Source: an uncultured Burkholderiaceae bacterium (GTDB taxonomy: Bacteria > Pseudomonadota > Gammaproteobacteria > Burkholderiales > Burkholderiaceae). Taken from it: DNA of 12,226 bases. Positions 1-5,972 of the stretch are shown here, one piece after another. The stretch covers positions 1 through 12,226 of the forward strand of contig CALMPB010000413.1 in NCBI GenBank assembly GCA_937871985.1, written 5' to 3'. The stretch's first letter is position 1. Each line of letters begins with the position of its first letter. The notes under the pieces are model-generated. The model was not told the DNA's origin. It worked only from the letters and a program-made list of their open reading frames with translations, and did not search any database. The position numbers and the translations under genes were made by a program.

Positions 1-384
1 GTCGATCTGCGCGAGAAGGATGCAAGCGTCGAAGAGGCGCCGACTGTTCAGGCTCTGTGCGTGCTCGGCCTTGATGGGCGTCGCGTGGATCGCTGCTACC
101 GCCTTGCGCATGGTGCGCAAGGTCTCGGGGATGATCAGATCCGAGGTCGGGAACAGCGACTGCTGGCCGGTATGGCGCTGCCGGGTGTCAAAGCCGGCAA
201 TCTCCTGAGTTGGCAGCGCCGCGGACCCAATGCCTGGTTCATCCTCTGGATCGATGGCGTCTTGGTCGGGGGTAGGCACATCAAAATGGTAACCGATGGC
301 AGCAGAAGCCAAAACGGTGCCATCACAGTCTGGCGCCCTCGCCAAGTATGCAGAACCGCCATCGAAGGCCCACCCGACAGCCAT
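1..384 (-). CDS. Probable plasmid replication initiator (Rep), N-terminal part, runs off the left edge
   Basis: An open minus-strand frame runs from an in-frame stop at 396-394 to the left edge of the window without interruption (128 codons from ATG 384). The visible protein begins with a presumably disordered stretch rich in D, P, E and G (around VPTPDQDAIDPEDEPG). It ends with LRTMRKAVAAIHATPIKAEH and then a helix with SRRLFDACILLAQID. The pattern 'L-R-K-A-V-x-A-I-H ... L-x-x-R-x-L-F-x-x-x-L' is typical of the N-terminal winged-helix region of plasmid Rep initiators of the Rep_3/RepB kind; that assignment is from memory of the family. The start is uncertain: ATG 384 has no clear Shine-Dalgarno and GTG 279 is an alternative. 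The C-terminal part, which would settle the family, lies outside the window. It is transcribed away from the iteron region and would be a second initiator beside trfA. Confidence 0.5.
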   Translation of the reverse strand, partial: MAVGWAFDGGSAYLARAPDCDGTVLASAAIGYHFDVPTPDQDAIDPEDEPGIGSAALPTQEIAGFDTRQRHTGQQSLFPTSDLIIPETLRTMRKAVAAIHATPIKAEHAQSLNSRRLFDACILLAQID

Positions 385-470
385 GGCCGGTATTCAACTG
401 TGCCTGATGAGGTACGCAATTCCGTCGACGTCGCCGCAGTAGCGCCACACATAGTATGCACAACCGCCAG
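345..470. repeat. Imperfect 17-bp direct repeat, 108 bp apart, at the 5' end of the left-edge rep gene
   Basis: AGTATGCAgAACCGCCA at 345-361 and AGTATGCAcAACCGCCA at 453-469 differ at one base. Both are preceded by a GCGCC block. The spacing of 108 bp is exactly 36 codons in the frame of the left-edge minus-strand gene. One copy lies in the presumed N-terminal coding part. The other lies upstream, in a short in-frame open stretch (480-394) that ends at the TGA at 396-394. This fits either a partial duplication of coding sequence or a repeated protein-binding site. Confidence 0.5.
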
Positions 471-715
471 CAATAAAGGGTTAAGTGGTTGATTTCAAAG
501 GCGATTTAGGGCGGGAACAGATGGGATGTTCTTGAAACAATAGAGACATCTGAGAGGCCGTGCGCACCGCTCGCCCCCCCGCTGCAGGGATGCTCCCGCC
601 TTGTTTGTCGTCTCTGACCACATCAAGAGAGCCGCAAGACCAGGGACAGGCCCCCCTGGCGCCATTGCAGACATGGCGCCTTTGCATACTTTTTAGAGTT
701 ACTGACACGTATGGA

Positions 716-799
716 GATTGACCAATCACACGCCGGTACCCGGGGCCAATACAGTTGACCGTATTTGGTAGTATGGGAATCTGACGCATTCGATGCGTC
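716..799. promoter_or_regulatory. Short palindromes upstream of and across the start of the 793 gene (operator candidates)
   Basis: GATTG-AC-CAATC at 716-727 is a 5-bp-arm palindrome. GACGCAT-TCG-ATGCGTC at 783-799 is a perfect 7-bp inverted repeat that contains the ATG at 793. TTGACC occurs twice, at 718-723 and 755-760, but no convincing -10 element stands at the right distance from either. The arrangement looks like an operator region controlling the small gene that follows. If translation starts at ATG 808 instead of 793, the second palindrome lies fully in the leader. Confidence 0.35.
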
Positions 800-1278
800 C
801 TGACGGGATGGACAAGAGCGAGGAAGAACTGAACGCAATCGTTGGGGCCGCTCTCAAGGGGCTGGTTGGAAGCGGTGCGTCCAGCGCAGCCATCGGGGCT
901 TTTGCGGCCGAGTTCCGCGAGGAGGTGGCGGCAATCCTCGGGCACCAAGCACAGAAACCGCAGGCGCCCGATCTGCTTGCCCTCGTCACTCAGGCTGTGC
1001 AACTCGCACTTGATGGATCAGGAGCCGCACCGCGCAGGTCCCGTGCCCATGCGAAGCGGATCTACGTCGAGTGCAATGGGCACGCCACCTCCGTTTCGCT
1101 TCCCCAGGACCTCCTGGACAAGCTCGATGGCGTCACCGGTAGCCGCAAGCAAACCGTACAGACCATCAAGGACATCGCGCGCGCGGCGCCCGAAGACGTG
1201 GCCAATCGCTCGCGCTGGGTGCGCGAGCGCGCGCTCAGCCTGTCAGAGCAGGCAGTAAACCCAACGCCTCAGCACTGA
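793..1278 (+). CDS. Hypothetical protein with possible small DNA-binding C-terminal domain
   Basis: I do not recognise a named family. The 161-residue product has an acidic, alanine-rich helical N-terminal half and a basic linker (APRRSRAHAKR near residue 80). Its C-terminal part begins with strands IYVECNGHATSVSLP and continues with the helices DLLDKLDGVTGSRKQTVQTI and an R/W-rich end. 'TSVSLPxxLLDKL...GSRKQTVxxI' resembles the strand-helix-helix order of ribbon-helix-helix regulators, but this is a weak resemblance. Position next to the origin would suit a copy-control or partition accessory protein (inference). ATG 793 is used as the start; ATG 808 (beginning MDKSEEELN) is an equal candidate, because neither has a clear Shine-Dalgarno and 793 lies inside a perfect inverted repeat. 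There is no overlap with another credible gene. Confidence 0.7.
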   Translation: MRPDGMDKSEEELNAIVGAALKGLVGSGASSAAIGAFAAEFREEVAAILGHQAQKPQAPDLLALVTQAVQLALDGSGAAPRRSRAHAKRIYVECNGHATSVSLPQDLLDKLDGVTGSRKQTVQTIKDIARAAPEDVANRSRWVRERALSLSEQAVNPTPQH

Positions 1279-1304
1279 GCCAGGCGGGCTGCACCGCACG
1301 GCCC

Positions 1305-1329
1305 AACCCAAGGGGCAACCCCCCGGGTT
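1305..1329 (+). terminator. Weak GC-rich hairpin after the 793 gene
   Basis: AACCC (1305-1309) pairs with GGGTT (1325-1329), and GGGG (1312-1315) with CCCC (1319-1322) around a CAA loop. It lies 27 bases after the stop codon. There is no run of T, so it may be only a weak or Rho-assisted terminator. Confidence 0.25.
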
Positions 1330-1393
1330 TGTCGAGCGCTCGCCGCGCACACGTCAAACGTACACCGTGGCCGCCTGCGCCAACGCTCCTCCC

Positions 1394-1410
1394 TATTAGC
1401 GAAGCAGCAC
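1394..1410 (-). repeat. Isolated inverted iteron
   Basis: The minus-strand sequence is GTGCTGCTTCGCTAATA, two mismatches from the GTGCTGCTGCGCTAGTA variant. It stands 116 bp before the main iteron group, in the opposite orientation, as distal control iterons do in some plasmids. Confidence 0.5.
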
Positions 1411-1525
1411 ATGGGCGAATGCGATATCGAAAACAGGCGCGACAGCAGTCAGAAAAGGCGAAAGTAACCGCTTACATAGAAGATGAGTTCCGGGTCGAGC
1501 ATCGGCCAGTCGGGCTGAGATTGGC

Positions 1526-1856
1526 GTGCTGCAGCGCTAGTACCTCAGGGCCAAGTCATGGTGCTGGGTTTGCGGCGGTTCACGGGCCCGAGGCAGTGGG
1601 GCCGGAGGCCGGGGGCGTGCTGCAGCGCTAGTAGCGCGGTGCCAACAAACGGAATGGGACGGCGAAAACCGTGCTGCAGCGCTAGTACTGGGACCAGGAG
1701 CGCGCCGATCGCGCTGGGCGCGCCGCGTGCAGCAGCGCTAGTACCTCCCGCCGCAGGCCGCGAAGACACTTGTATGCCAGGCTGCGATCGTGCTGCAGCG
1801 CTAGTAGTTGAGCCAAGCCAGCGAAGGGAGTAAGGGGCCGTGCTGTAGCGCTAATA
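1526..1856 (+). repeat. Six dispersed 17-bp iterons
   Basis: Direct copies are at 1526-1542, 1617-1633, 1671-1687, 1727-1743, 1790-1806 and 1840-1856. Four are identical (GTGCTGCAGCGCTAGTA); 1727 reads GTGCAGCAGCGCTAGTA and 1840 reads GTGCTGTAGCGCTAATA. Start-to-start distances are 91, 54, 56, 63 and 50 bp, so the spacing is irregular. The copy at 1840 overlaps an inverted copy at 1852-1868. They are presumed TrfA binding sites because trfA is the next gene. Confidence 0.85.
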
Positions 1857-1885
1857 GCGCAGCAGCATACTCGCGCTCGTGGGCC

Positions 1886-1894
1886 TGTGGACAA
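1886..1894 (-). promoter_or_regulatory. DnaA-box-like 9-mer
   Basis: The minus strand reads TTGTCCACA, one base from the consensus TTATCCACA. It lies between the dispersed and the phased iterons, where a DnaA box would be expected in an iteron origin. Confidence 0.5.
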
Positions 1895-1915
1895 CTGCTG
1901 CAAAGGCATAGCGGT

Positions 1916-1988
1916 GTGCCACTGCGCTAGTAGCGGAGCGCCACAGCGCTATTAGCGCAGTGCCACCGCGCTAATAGCGCAACAGCAC
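1916..1988 (+). repeat. Three iterons at exact 22-bp period with overlapping inverted copies
   Basis: Copies at 1916-1932 (GTGCCACTGCGCTAGTA), 1938-1954 (GCGCCACAGCGCTATTA) and 1960-1976 (GTGCCACCGCGCTAATA) start exactly 22 bp apart, about two helical turns. They therefore face the same side of the DNA. Inverted copies overlap two of them, at 1950-1966 and 1972-1988, which creates palindromes of the form GCGCTAnTAGCGC. CTATTAGCGC (1949-1958) and GCGCTAATAG (1968-1977) form a perfect 10-bp inverted repeat. This subgroup uses GCCAC where the dispersed iterons have GCTGC. Confidence 0.85.
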
Positions 1989-2153
1989 GCGAAACCCGCT
2001 GCAACCCGCATGAGCACTGGGTTTGCGCCAACCATAGTCTTCTCTTTAATTGGTTTTCAAGTCGTTTCTAATCGGGGCGGGCGCGAGACCTCGAACACCT
2101 GTGCTCACCAGCTGCCCTTTTGAAGTTTTGAAGAAGACCAAAGCCAGCAAACC

Positions 2154-2170
2154 GTGCTGCTGCGCTAGTA
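2154..2170 (+). repeat. Promoter-proximal iteron
   Basis: GTGCTGCTGCGCTAGTA stands alone, 194 bp after the phased group and 7 bases before the -35 box of the trfA promoter. Its position suggests that bound initiator would hinder RNA polymerase, as in autoregulated iteron plasmids (inference). Confidence 0.75.
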
Positions 2171-2177
2171 CCTGCCG

Positions 2178-2207
2178 TTGACCGGCTCTTCGCCGGCACG
2201 GTCTAAT
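2178..2207 (+). promoter_or_regulatory. Sigma70-type promoter of trfA
   Basis: TTGACC (2178-2183), an 18-bp spacer, then TCTAAT (2202-2207); each hexamer is one base from consensus. Transcription would start near 2214, giving a leader of about 15 nt before ATG 2229. The promoter therefore argues against TTG 2178 as a start codon. The spacer contains a CCGGC-tcttc-GCCGG inverted repeat. Confidence 0.65.
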
Positions 2208-2228
2208 CGCCAGCGACACGGGACGCAC

Positions 2229-3254
2229 ATGCCAGCCAGACCACAACGCAGCACAACAATCGACGTCGGCAAGATGCAGGACTTGCTGGCTGCGCTACCG
2301 TCATCGCTTGCCGCCGCCGCAAAGCAAGTCGCAAGCTCAGACCCGAGCCCCAAAGGAGACAAGCATTCTCCACGTGTTCGACGTAGCAAGAGCTACGACC
2401 AGGCGCTGGCCGAGGTGAAAGCCCGCAGTGCAGAGGTGGTGGCGCGCAAGGCCCTGGACTACGAGGCGCGGATCCTGCAGGACTCTTTCCCATTCTGGGA
2501 CGATGACAACCGGGGGGTACCCAACCCGCTCATTCGCGGTGGATTGTTTGGTGTGGGGACATCGGCAAAACGCGAGTTCCTCCCCAACATGCACATCAGC
2601 AGCCTCAGCAACTACGAGATCACCTACACCGGACAGGATCTCCAGCAAGATGACCTGAGCGTGTGGATGAGCCTCATCAATCTCGCTCGCCAGTCGCCGC
2701 TGTCCGACAAGGTCCGCTTCACCGGCTACCAACTGATTCGCGACCTGGGCTGGCGCATGCACAGCGAGAGTTACGAGCGCGCCCAGGAGTCGATTGAGCG
2801 ATTGAAGGTGACGGGCATCAAGATCGCTACCAAGGACAAAGCCGAAGGGTACTCAGGCTCCCTGATTCGGGAATACGCCTGGGCCGATGCGGACGAGCAC
2901 GGAAACACCCGCTGGATGGTTCGATTCGAGCCGAAGGTGTCGGTGCTGTTCATGAACGACACAACAACCATGCTGGAGTGGGAGACGCGCAAAAGGATCG
3001 GCACGCGAGCGACGATCGCAATGTGGCTTCACGCGTTCTACGCCACGCACCGAGAACCCTGGCCACTGTCTGTGCAGAAGCTACACGAGCTGTGCCGCTC
3101 GGATGCTCAGCTGAGTACGTTCAGGCGCAACCTGCGCACTGCCTTGGAGCGCCTGATTGAGGTTGGCTTCCTTTCCTCGTACCAGATCATCAATGACCAG
3201 GTGCACCTAGTGAAGGCAAACAAGGCAGCGTTGGCCTTGGTTGGCAAGAAGTAG
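2229..3254 (+). CDS. trfA: TrfA-family plasmid replication initiator
   Basis: The 341-residue product initiates plasmid replication by binding iterons at the origin and opening it for the host helicase. Residues from about 95 onward match the IncP TrfA plan as I remember it: NPLIRGGLFGVG, then YTGQDLQQDDLSVWMSLINL, FTGYQLIRDLGWRMHSESYE, the two-winged-helix segment with ERLKVTGIKI, SGSLIREY and RFEPKVSVLF, and the second wing TIAMWLHAFYATH...PLSVQKLHELC...FRRNLRTALERLIEVGFL. The first 90 residues are poorly ordered and basic. ATG 2229 is chosen because an upstream TTG (2178) is the -35 box of the likely promoter; only a weak GGGA precedes ATG 2229. RK2 TrfA has 382- and 285-residue forms, so the length fits. 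The iteron array directly upstream supports both function and autoregulation. It converges with the nuclease gene. Confidence 0.92.
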   Translation: MPARPQRSTTIDVGKMQDLLAALPSSLAAAAKQVASSDPSPKGDKHSPRVRRSKSYDQALAEVKARSAEVVARKALDYEARILQDSFPFWDDDNRGVPNPLIRGGLFGVGTSAKREFLPNMHISSLSNYEITYTGQDLQQDDLSVWMSLINLARQSPLSDKVRFTGYQLIRDLGWRMHSESYERAQESIERLKVTGIKIATKDKAEGYSGSLIREYAWADADEHGNTRWMVRFEPKVSVLFMNDTTTMLEWETRKRIGTRATIAMWLHAFYATHREPWPLSVQKLHELCRSDAQLSTFRRNLRTALERLIEVGFLSSYQIINDQVHLVKANKAALALVGKK

Positions 3255-3368
3255 CGAAGCGTCGCGCTTTGCCGCGCGTGGCCACCTTGTGGCAACGATC
3301 ATCGCGCAACCGGACTGCTGTCTCCCGAAGAGTACACGGCTGCAAAGGCCAAACTCCTGGCGAACTGA
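3255..3368 (+). pseudogene. SHOCT-like C-terminal remnant in frame with trfA
   Basis: After the trfA amber stop (TAG, 3252-3254) the same frame stays open for 37 codons to TGA at 3366-3368. It ends in ATGLLSPEEYTAAKAKLLAN. That ending closely resembles the SHOCT domain (short C-terminal oligomerisation/regulatory domain, pattern 'G-[LI]-[LI]-[ST]-x-E-E-[FY]-x-x-x-K-x-K-L-L'). There is no start codon with a ribosome site, so it is either a decayed gene end or a read-through extension of TrfA. I judge a remnant more likely. Confidence 0.4.
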
Positions 3369-3383
3369 GGCGTACCGCGCGTC

Positions 3384-4310
3384 TTAGATTGCCGACTGGC
3401 CCGCCGCCCAGGCCCGTGTGGGCGTGAACTGCTGCCAATGCTCGATCTCGATCTCACCGTCGCTGCTGAGATCGGGCCAGTGCCCAGTGGTGGCACAAGC
3501 CTTGTAGACCGAGAGGCATTCCTGAAACTTCTTCGCCCCGTTGGTGAGAAACGAGCTGCTGGCCGAGAGGGTGTGCACCGAGAACGGCTCATTGCTTTCG
3601 GCGGCAATGAACACGAACGGCTTGGTGTCGCTCGTTCCCTCGTACAGAGAGCGGCCCAGGGAATACATAAACGCCTGCAGGTCGTAGTCGAACTTGACGG
3701 CATCCCGACTGAACATGTGCACGCTCGGGTGGCGCGTGGACTTCAGGTCGAACGCAAGATCGGGGTGGTAGATGTCATGGCGCACGCGCAGCCGTAGGCC
3801 GGTGGTGGGCTCGGTGAAATAGATGCTCACCTCGGTCATCGACTCATCGATGAAGTGGCCCAGTGGGCGTCCCTTGTAGCGCGTCTCACGCACCTTGTCG
3901 GCCAGCAGCCGCGCCGCCGAGAACGTAGGCTCGTCCACCACCAGCTTGAGCGCGTTGGTTTCCACGAACTCGCGATAGGCCTTGCTCAAGGGGTGCACGA
4001 TCTCGGGATAGACCGCTACTTCCTGGCCTGCGAGATGGGGCTGCAGTAGCAACAGGTGCAGCAAGGTGCCGAAATCCTTTGCGTCACTGTCGCTGTGTGT
4101 GGCGGTCAGCGCGGTCTGGAAGTGTGCGGGGGAGACGAGGAGCGGCTTGAGCAGCGAGCAACTCAGCGCATCCCTGTCTGCGTGGTAGAGGTGCGCCGGC
4201 AGATCCTTGTACAGCAGGCTGTCTTGCGCAAAGCCAGGCAAGGGCCGAGCCTCCTCGGTGGCATCGGCAACGAGGTCGAGCGCAGTGCTGAAGTCGGTGA
4301 AGGTGTCCAT
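3384..4310 (-). CDS. RecE-type PD-(D/E)XK exonuclease
   Basis: The 308-residue protein matches the C-terminal nuclease domain of E. coli RecE (exonuclease VIII), a 5'-3' double-strand DNA exonuclease used in phage-type recombination. Visible motifs in order: YHADRDALSCSLLKPLL (residues 42-57), FGTLLHLLLL with the motif-I histidine H85, the E160 strand (TEVSIYF), RHDIYHPDLAFDLKST with D179, D188 and K190 as metal and catalytic residues, and DYDLQAFMYSLG with Q212 and Y216. All expected active-site residues are present, so it should be active. It is shorter than RecE (866 residues), which has a long dispensable N-terminus. ATG 4310 has a weak GAGA site but a good promoter 20-50 bp upstream. No RecT-like annealase is recognisable in the window. 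It is encoded convergent to trfA, with 15 bp between the end of the trfA read-through frame and its stop. Confidence 0.85.
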   Translation of the reverse strand: MDTFTDFSTALDLVADATEEARPLPGFAQDSLLYKDLPAHLYHADRDALSCSLLKPLLVSPAHFQTALTATHSDSDAKDFGTLLHLLLLQPHLAGQEVAVYPEIVHPLSKAYREFVETNALKLVVDEPTFSAARLLADKVRETRYKGRPLGHFIDESMTEVSIYFTEPTTGLRLRVRHDIYHPDLAFDLKSTRHPSVHMFSRDAVKFDYDLQAFMYSLGRSLYEGTSDTKPFVFIAAESNEPFSVHTLSASSSFLTNGAKKFQECLSVYKACATTGHWPDLSSDGEIEIEHWQQFTPTRAWAAGQSAI

Positions 4311-4337
4311 GTGGTGATCTCAAGGGGTCTGAGAACC

Positions 4338-4365
4338 ATGAGAACACGAGCGCGCCAAATGTCAA
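4338..4365 (-). promoter_or_regulatory. Promoter of the RecE-like gene
   Basis: On the minus strand a perfect TTGACA (4365-4360) is followed by a 16-bp spacer and TCTCAT (4343-4338). Transcription would start near 4331, leaving a leader of about 20 nt before ATG 4310. The -10 and the following GG resemble those of the promoter before the 6012 operon. Confidence 0.5.
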
Positions 4366-4588
4366 ATCACTGCGCATAGCAGGGCCAACGATATGGGATC
4401 TGCCATTCCACTTGATCGGTGACCTGGGCGCGCTACTGTGTCTCTACCCTTCAGATGGCACGAGAAACGACAGGCGACAGAAGGCGCTAGAGCAACATAG
4501 GTGGCCGCCCTATCTGAGCCGCAATCCCTGCGCGCAGACTGTTCGGAAGATCGCCGAACGGCGACCTGGAGAGAGAGGAAGGTGTGAG

Positions 4589-4786
4589 ATGGCGAAGAAG
4601 CCCAAGCCGAACCGTTGGCAGTGGATCACGGGTAGCGTCAACACGCTGCGCAACCTGGCCGCCGCGGTGTTCTTCATGAGCGCGACCTTGGCCAATGTTG
4701 GTCAGGCGACCGAAGAAGTATCGCCGCGGCTTGATCGGCCCGAGTGGTGCCACGGGATGCTACGAGCGCAGCGTGTTGCACCCTGA
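4589..4786 (+). CDS. Small hypothetical membrane protein
   Basis: This 65-residue frame starts at ATG 4589, preceded by a strong AGAGGAAGG ribosome site (4574-4582, 6-nt spacing); that is the main reason to accept it. The product begins with a basic segment (AKKPKPNRW), then has a hydrophobic stretch of about 20 residues (LRNLAAAVFFMSATLANVG), and ends in a short polar tail. This suits a single-pass inner-membrane peptide with a cytoplasmic N-terminus. A possible promoter is TTGATC (4412-4417), 16 bp, TACTGT (4434-4439). The next frame stays open further downstream (to 4979), so a frameshifted longer ancestor is possible. No family recognised. Confidence 0.45.
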   Translation: MAKKPKPNRWQWITGSVNTLRNLAAAVFFMSATLANVGQATEEVSPRLDRPEWCHGMLRAQRVAP

Positions 4787-4997
4787 AGGCAACCGCCTGC
4801 CGTTGCTCCCGACGGTGCGCGAAGAATCGGACATGCCAGAAGTAGTTTCTGCAGCTGACCCAAGACGCCCCGCAGTTACCTGCGCGCAACGCGCGCGAGG
4901 GACAAGTGCGCCACGGTGCAACAGGGCGATCCGGCCGCAAAGGTCGGGCTTGAACACGACCTTGTCCGTGCTACCTTAAATGCGAGGGAATCCCGAA
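4787..4997. other. Gene-free stretch with a GC hairpin and a possible promoter
   Basis: No convincing gene is seen here. GCGCGC-AAC-GCGCGC at 4882-4896 is a perfect 6-bp-stem hairpin without a T run. TTGAAC (4950-4955), a 16-bp spacer and TACCTT (4972-4977) form a weak promoter that would start transcription near 4984 and so favours ATG 4998 over ATG 4980 for the next gene. Confidence 0.3.
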
Positions 4998-5930
4998 ATG
5001 AACGCACCCAACAACGCACAGACAACAGGAATGCACACACACCCGGTTCTTGTCCAGGCCAACTGGCAAGTGGAGCTTGATGAGGCCATCCGCCGTAACG
5101 ACGACGCAGGCATGTGGCATGTCGTTGCGCGCCAGGATGACCAGGAGGAAGCGCAGGAGGCCATGGCCACGCTTGTCTCACGCCTGGCGTATCGGGTCGA
5201 CGGCCGCGCGCGCTTCGCTGAGATGTTCCTGCTGCCCGTCATCGAGCCAGCAGGGGGCGATGTCATCGCCAATGAGCGCAACTGGAAGGCGGCAAGCTTT
5301 GCCATCGGCGAAGCGCTGGACAACTGGCTTCCAAAGAAGATGACCAAGACCGTCTTCAACGGCATCCGGCCTTTCGACTGGGTGGGCACGTGGCGCCCAG
5401 CCGTCCTGCGCAGCCACCTGCACCGCACGTTGCCGGGCAACGACCAGGCCAAGCTCACCACGATTACCGAGGTCATCGACTACCCCCCTGAGGCCCCACG
5501 CCTGGGCTTCATGTGCATGGTGTTGACGAGCCAGCTCGGCTGGCCAGCGCTGCCTGCGCCGAACACCATGGCCGACAAGCGCCTTCGCGATGTGGTGGGC
5601 TTCGCGCTGCACCACGAGCAGCACGCGGCGGCGCCAACGGTACTCACGCCAGACAGGGTTCAGTTCGCGATGGTCGACGGCGTATGCCTTTGGCTTACAG
5701 AACTCGACCAGACGAACAAGATTCTTGGCTGGAGCGCTACACCCATTGCGAATTCTGCCGATGTCATCAAGATTGCCCTGCGCTTGGACAGCGAGCAGGT
5801 GCCACTGACCCAGTTCACCGTGCGCAAGCACCAGATCGGCCTTCGTGGCTTGAACGATGTGTTGCAGGTGCTGACTTCGCTGGCACCGGTAATGGATGTG
5901 CCGCGAGACGGCCAGACGGCACCTCGGTAG
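4998..5930 (+). CDS. Conserved-looking hypothetical protein, 310 residues
   Basis: I do not recognise a family. ATG 4998 is preferred because GAGGGA lies 8 nt upstream; ATG 4980 would add six residues but has no ribosome site. The protein is soluble, without signal peptide or membrane segment. It opens with a mainly helical N-terminal region rich in D, E and Q (EAIRRNDDAGMWHVVARQDD), then WKAASFAIGEALDNWLP, PFDWVGTWRP and a C-terminal alpha/beta part (DRVQFAMVDGVCLWLTELDQ onward). The downstream operon begins after an 81-bp gap with its own promoter. Its place between a RecE-type nuclease and an RDF-like protein suggests a role in element maintenance or recombination, but nothing in the sequence proves it. 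It is not RecT-like as far as I can see. Confidence 0.75.
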   Translation: MNAPNNAQTTGMHTHPVLVQANWQVELDEAIRRNDDAGMWHVVARQDDQEEAQEAMATLVSRLAYRVDGRARFAEMFLLPVIEPAGGDVIANERNWKAASFAIGEALDNWLPKKMTKTVFNGIRPFDWVGTWRPAVLRSHLHRTLPGNDQAKLTTITEVIDYPPEAPRLGFMCMVLTSQLGWPALPAPNTMADKRLRDVVGFALHHEQHAAAPTVLTPDRVQFAMVDGVCLWLTELDQTNKILGWSATPIANSADVIKIALRLDSEQVPLTQFTVRKHQIGLRGLNDVLQVLTSLAPVMDVPRDGQTAPR

Positions 5931-5944
5931 CAAGGCGGGCACCC

Positions 5945-5972
5945 TTGACAGAGCCGGCTTTCATGCTTTCAT
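5945..5972 (+). promoter_or_regulatory. Promoter of the 6012-11142 operon
   Basis: A perfect TTGACA (5945-5950), a 16-bp spacer and TTTCAT (5967-5972) lie 15 bp after the preceding stop codon and about 40 bp before ATG 6012. The layout is like the promoter of the RecE-like gene: same -35, same spacer length, and -10 TYTCAT followed by GG. Confidence 0.45.

Larger units (their letters stand above)
1394..2207. other. Probable vegetative replication origin (oriV) with iterons upstream of trfA
   Basis: The 950 bases between the 793 gene and trfA hold no credible gene. They contain ten plus-strand copies of a 17-bp iteron (consensus GTGCTGCAGCGCTAGTA), inverted copies, and a DnaA-box-like TTGTCCACA on the minus strand (1886-1894). 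AT-rich tracts lie at about 2031-2076 and 2114-2150, the latter with two tandem TTTTGAAG units (2118-2133). Iterons plus a DnaA box plus an AT-rich unwinding element next to a TrfA-family gene is the usual plan of IncP-like origins. The exact ends of a minimal origin cannot be set from sequence. Confidence 0.75.

Noticed and set aside
1..492. 143-codon plus-strand open frame near the left edge
   Set aside because: The opposite strand carries a protein with Rep-like helices and a natural residue mix; this frame is its antisense shadow.
481..1002. 173-codon open frame on the minus strand over the intergenic region and the 793 gene
   Set aside because: Its composition is not protein-like (many C, R, S and P), it shows no motif, and it overlaps the more credible plus-strand gene.
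1329..1909. Several short open frames inside the iteron region (both strands)
   Set aside because: They consist largely of translated iterons (recurrent C-S-A-S or L-A-L-Q-H strings) and have no ribosome sites.
1526..1988. CRISPR array
   Set aside because: Repeat units are only 17 bp, spacing varies between 22 and 91 bp, inverted copies are mixed in, and no cas gene is present; iterons explain it.
2178..2228. TTG 2178 as the trfA start
   Set aside because: TTGACC there is the -35 box of a near-consensus promoter with TCTAAT 18 bp downstream, so the codon would lie before the transcript start.
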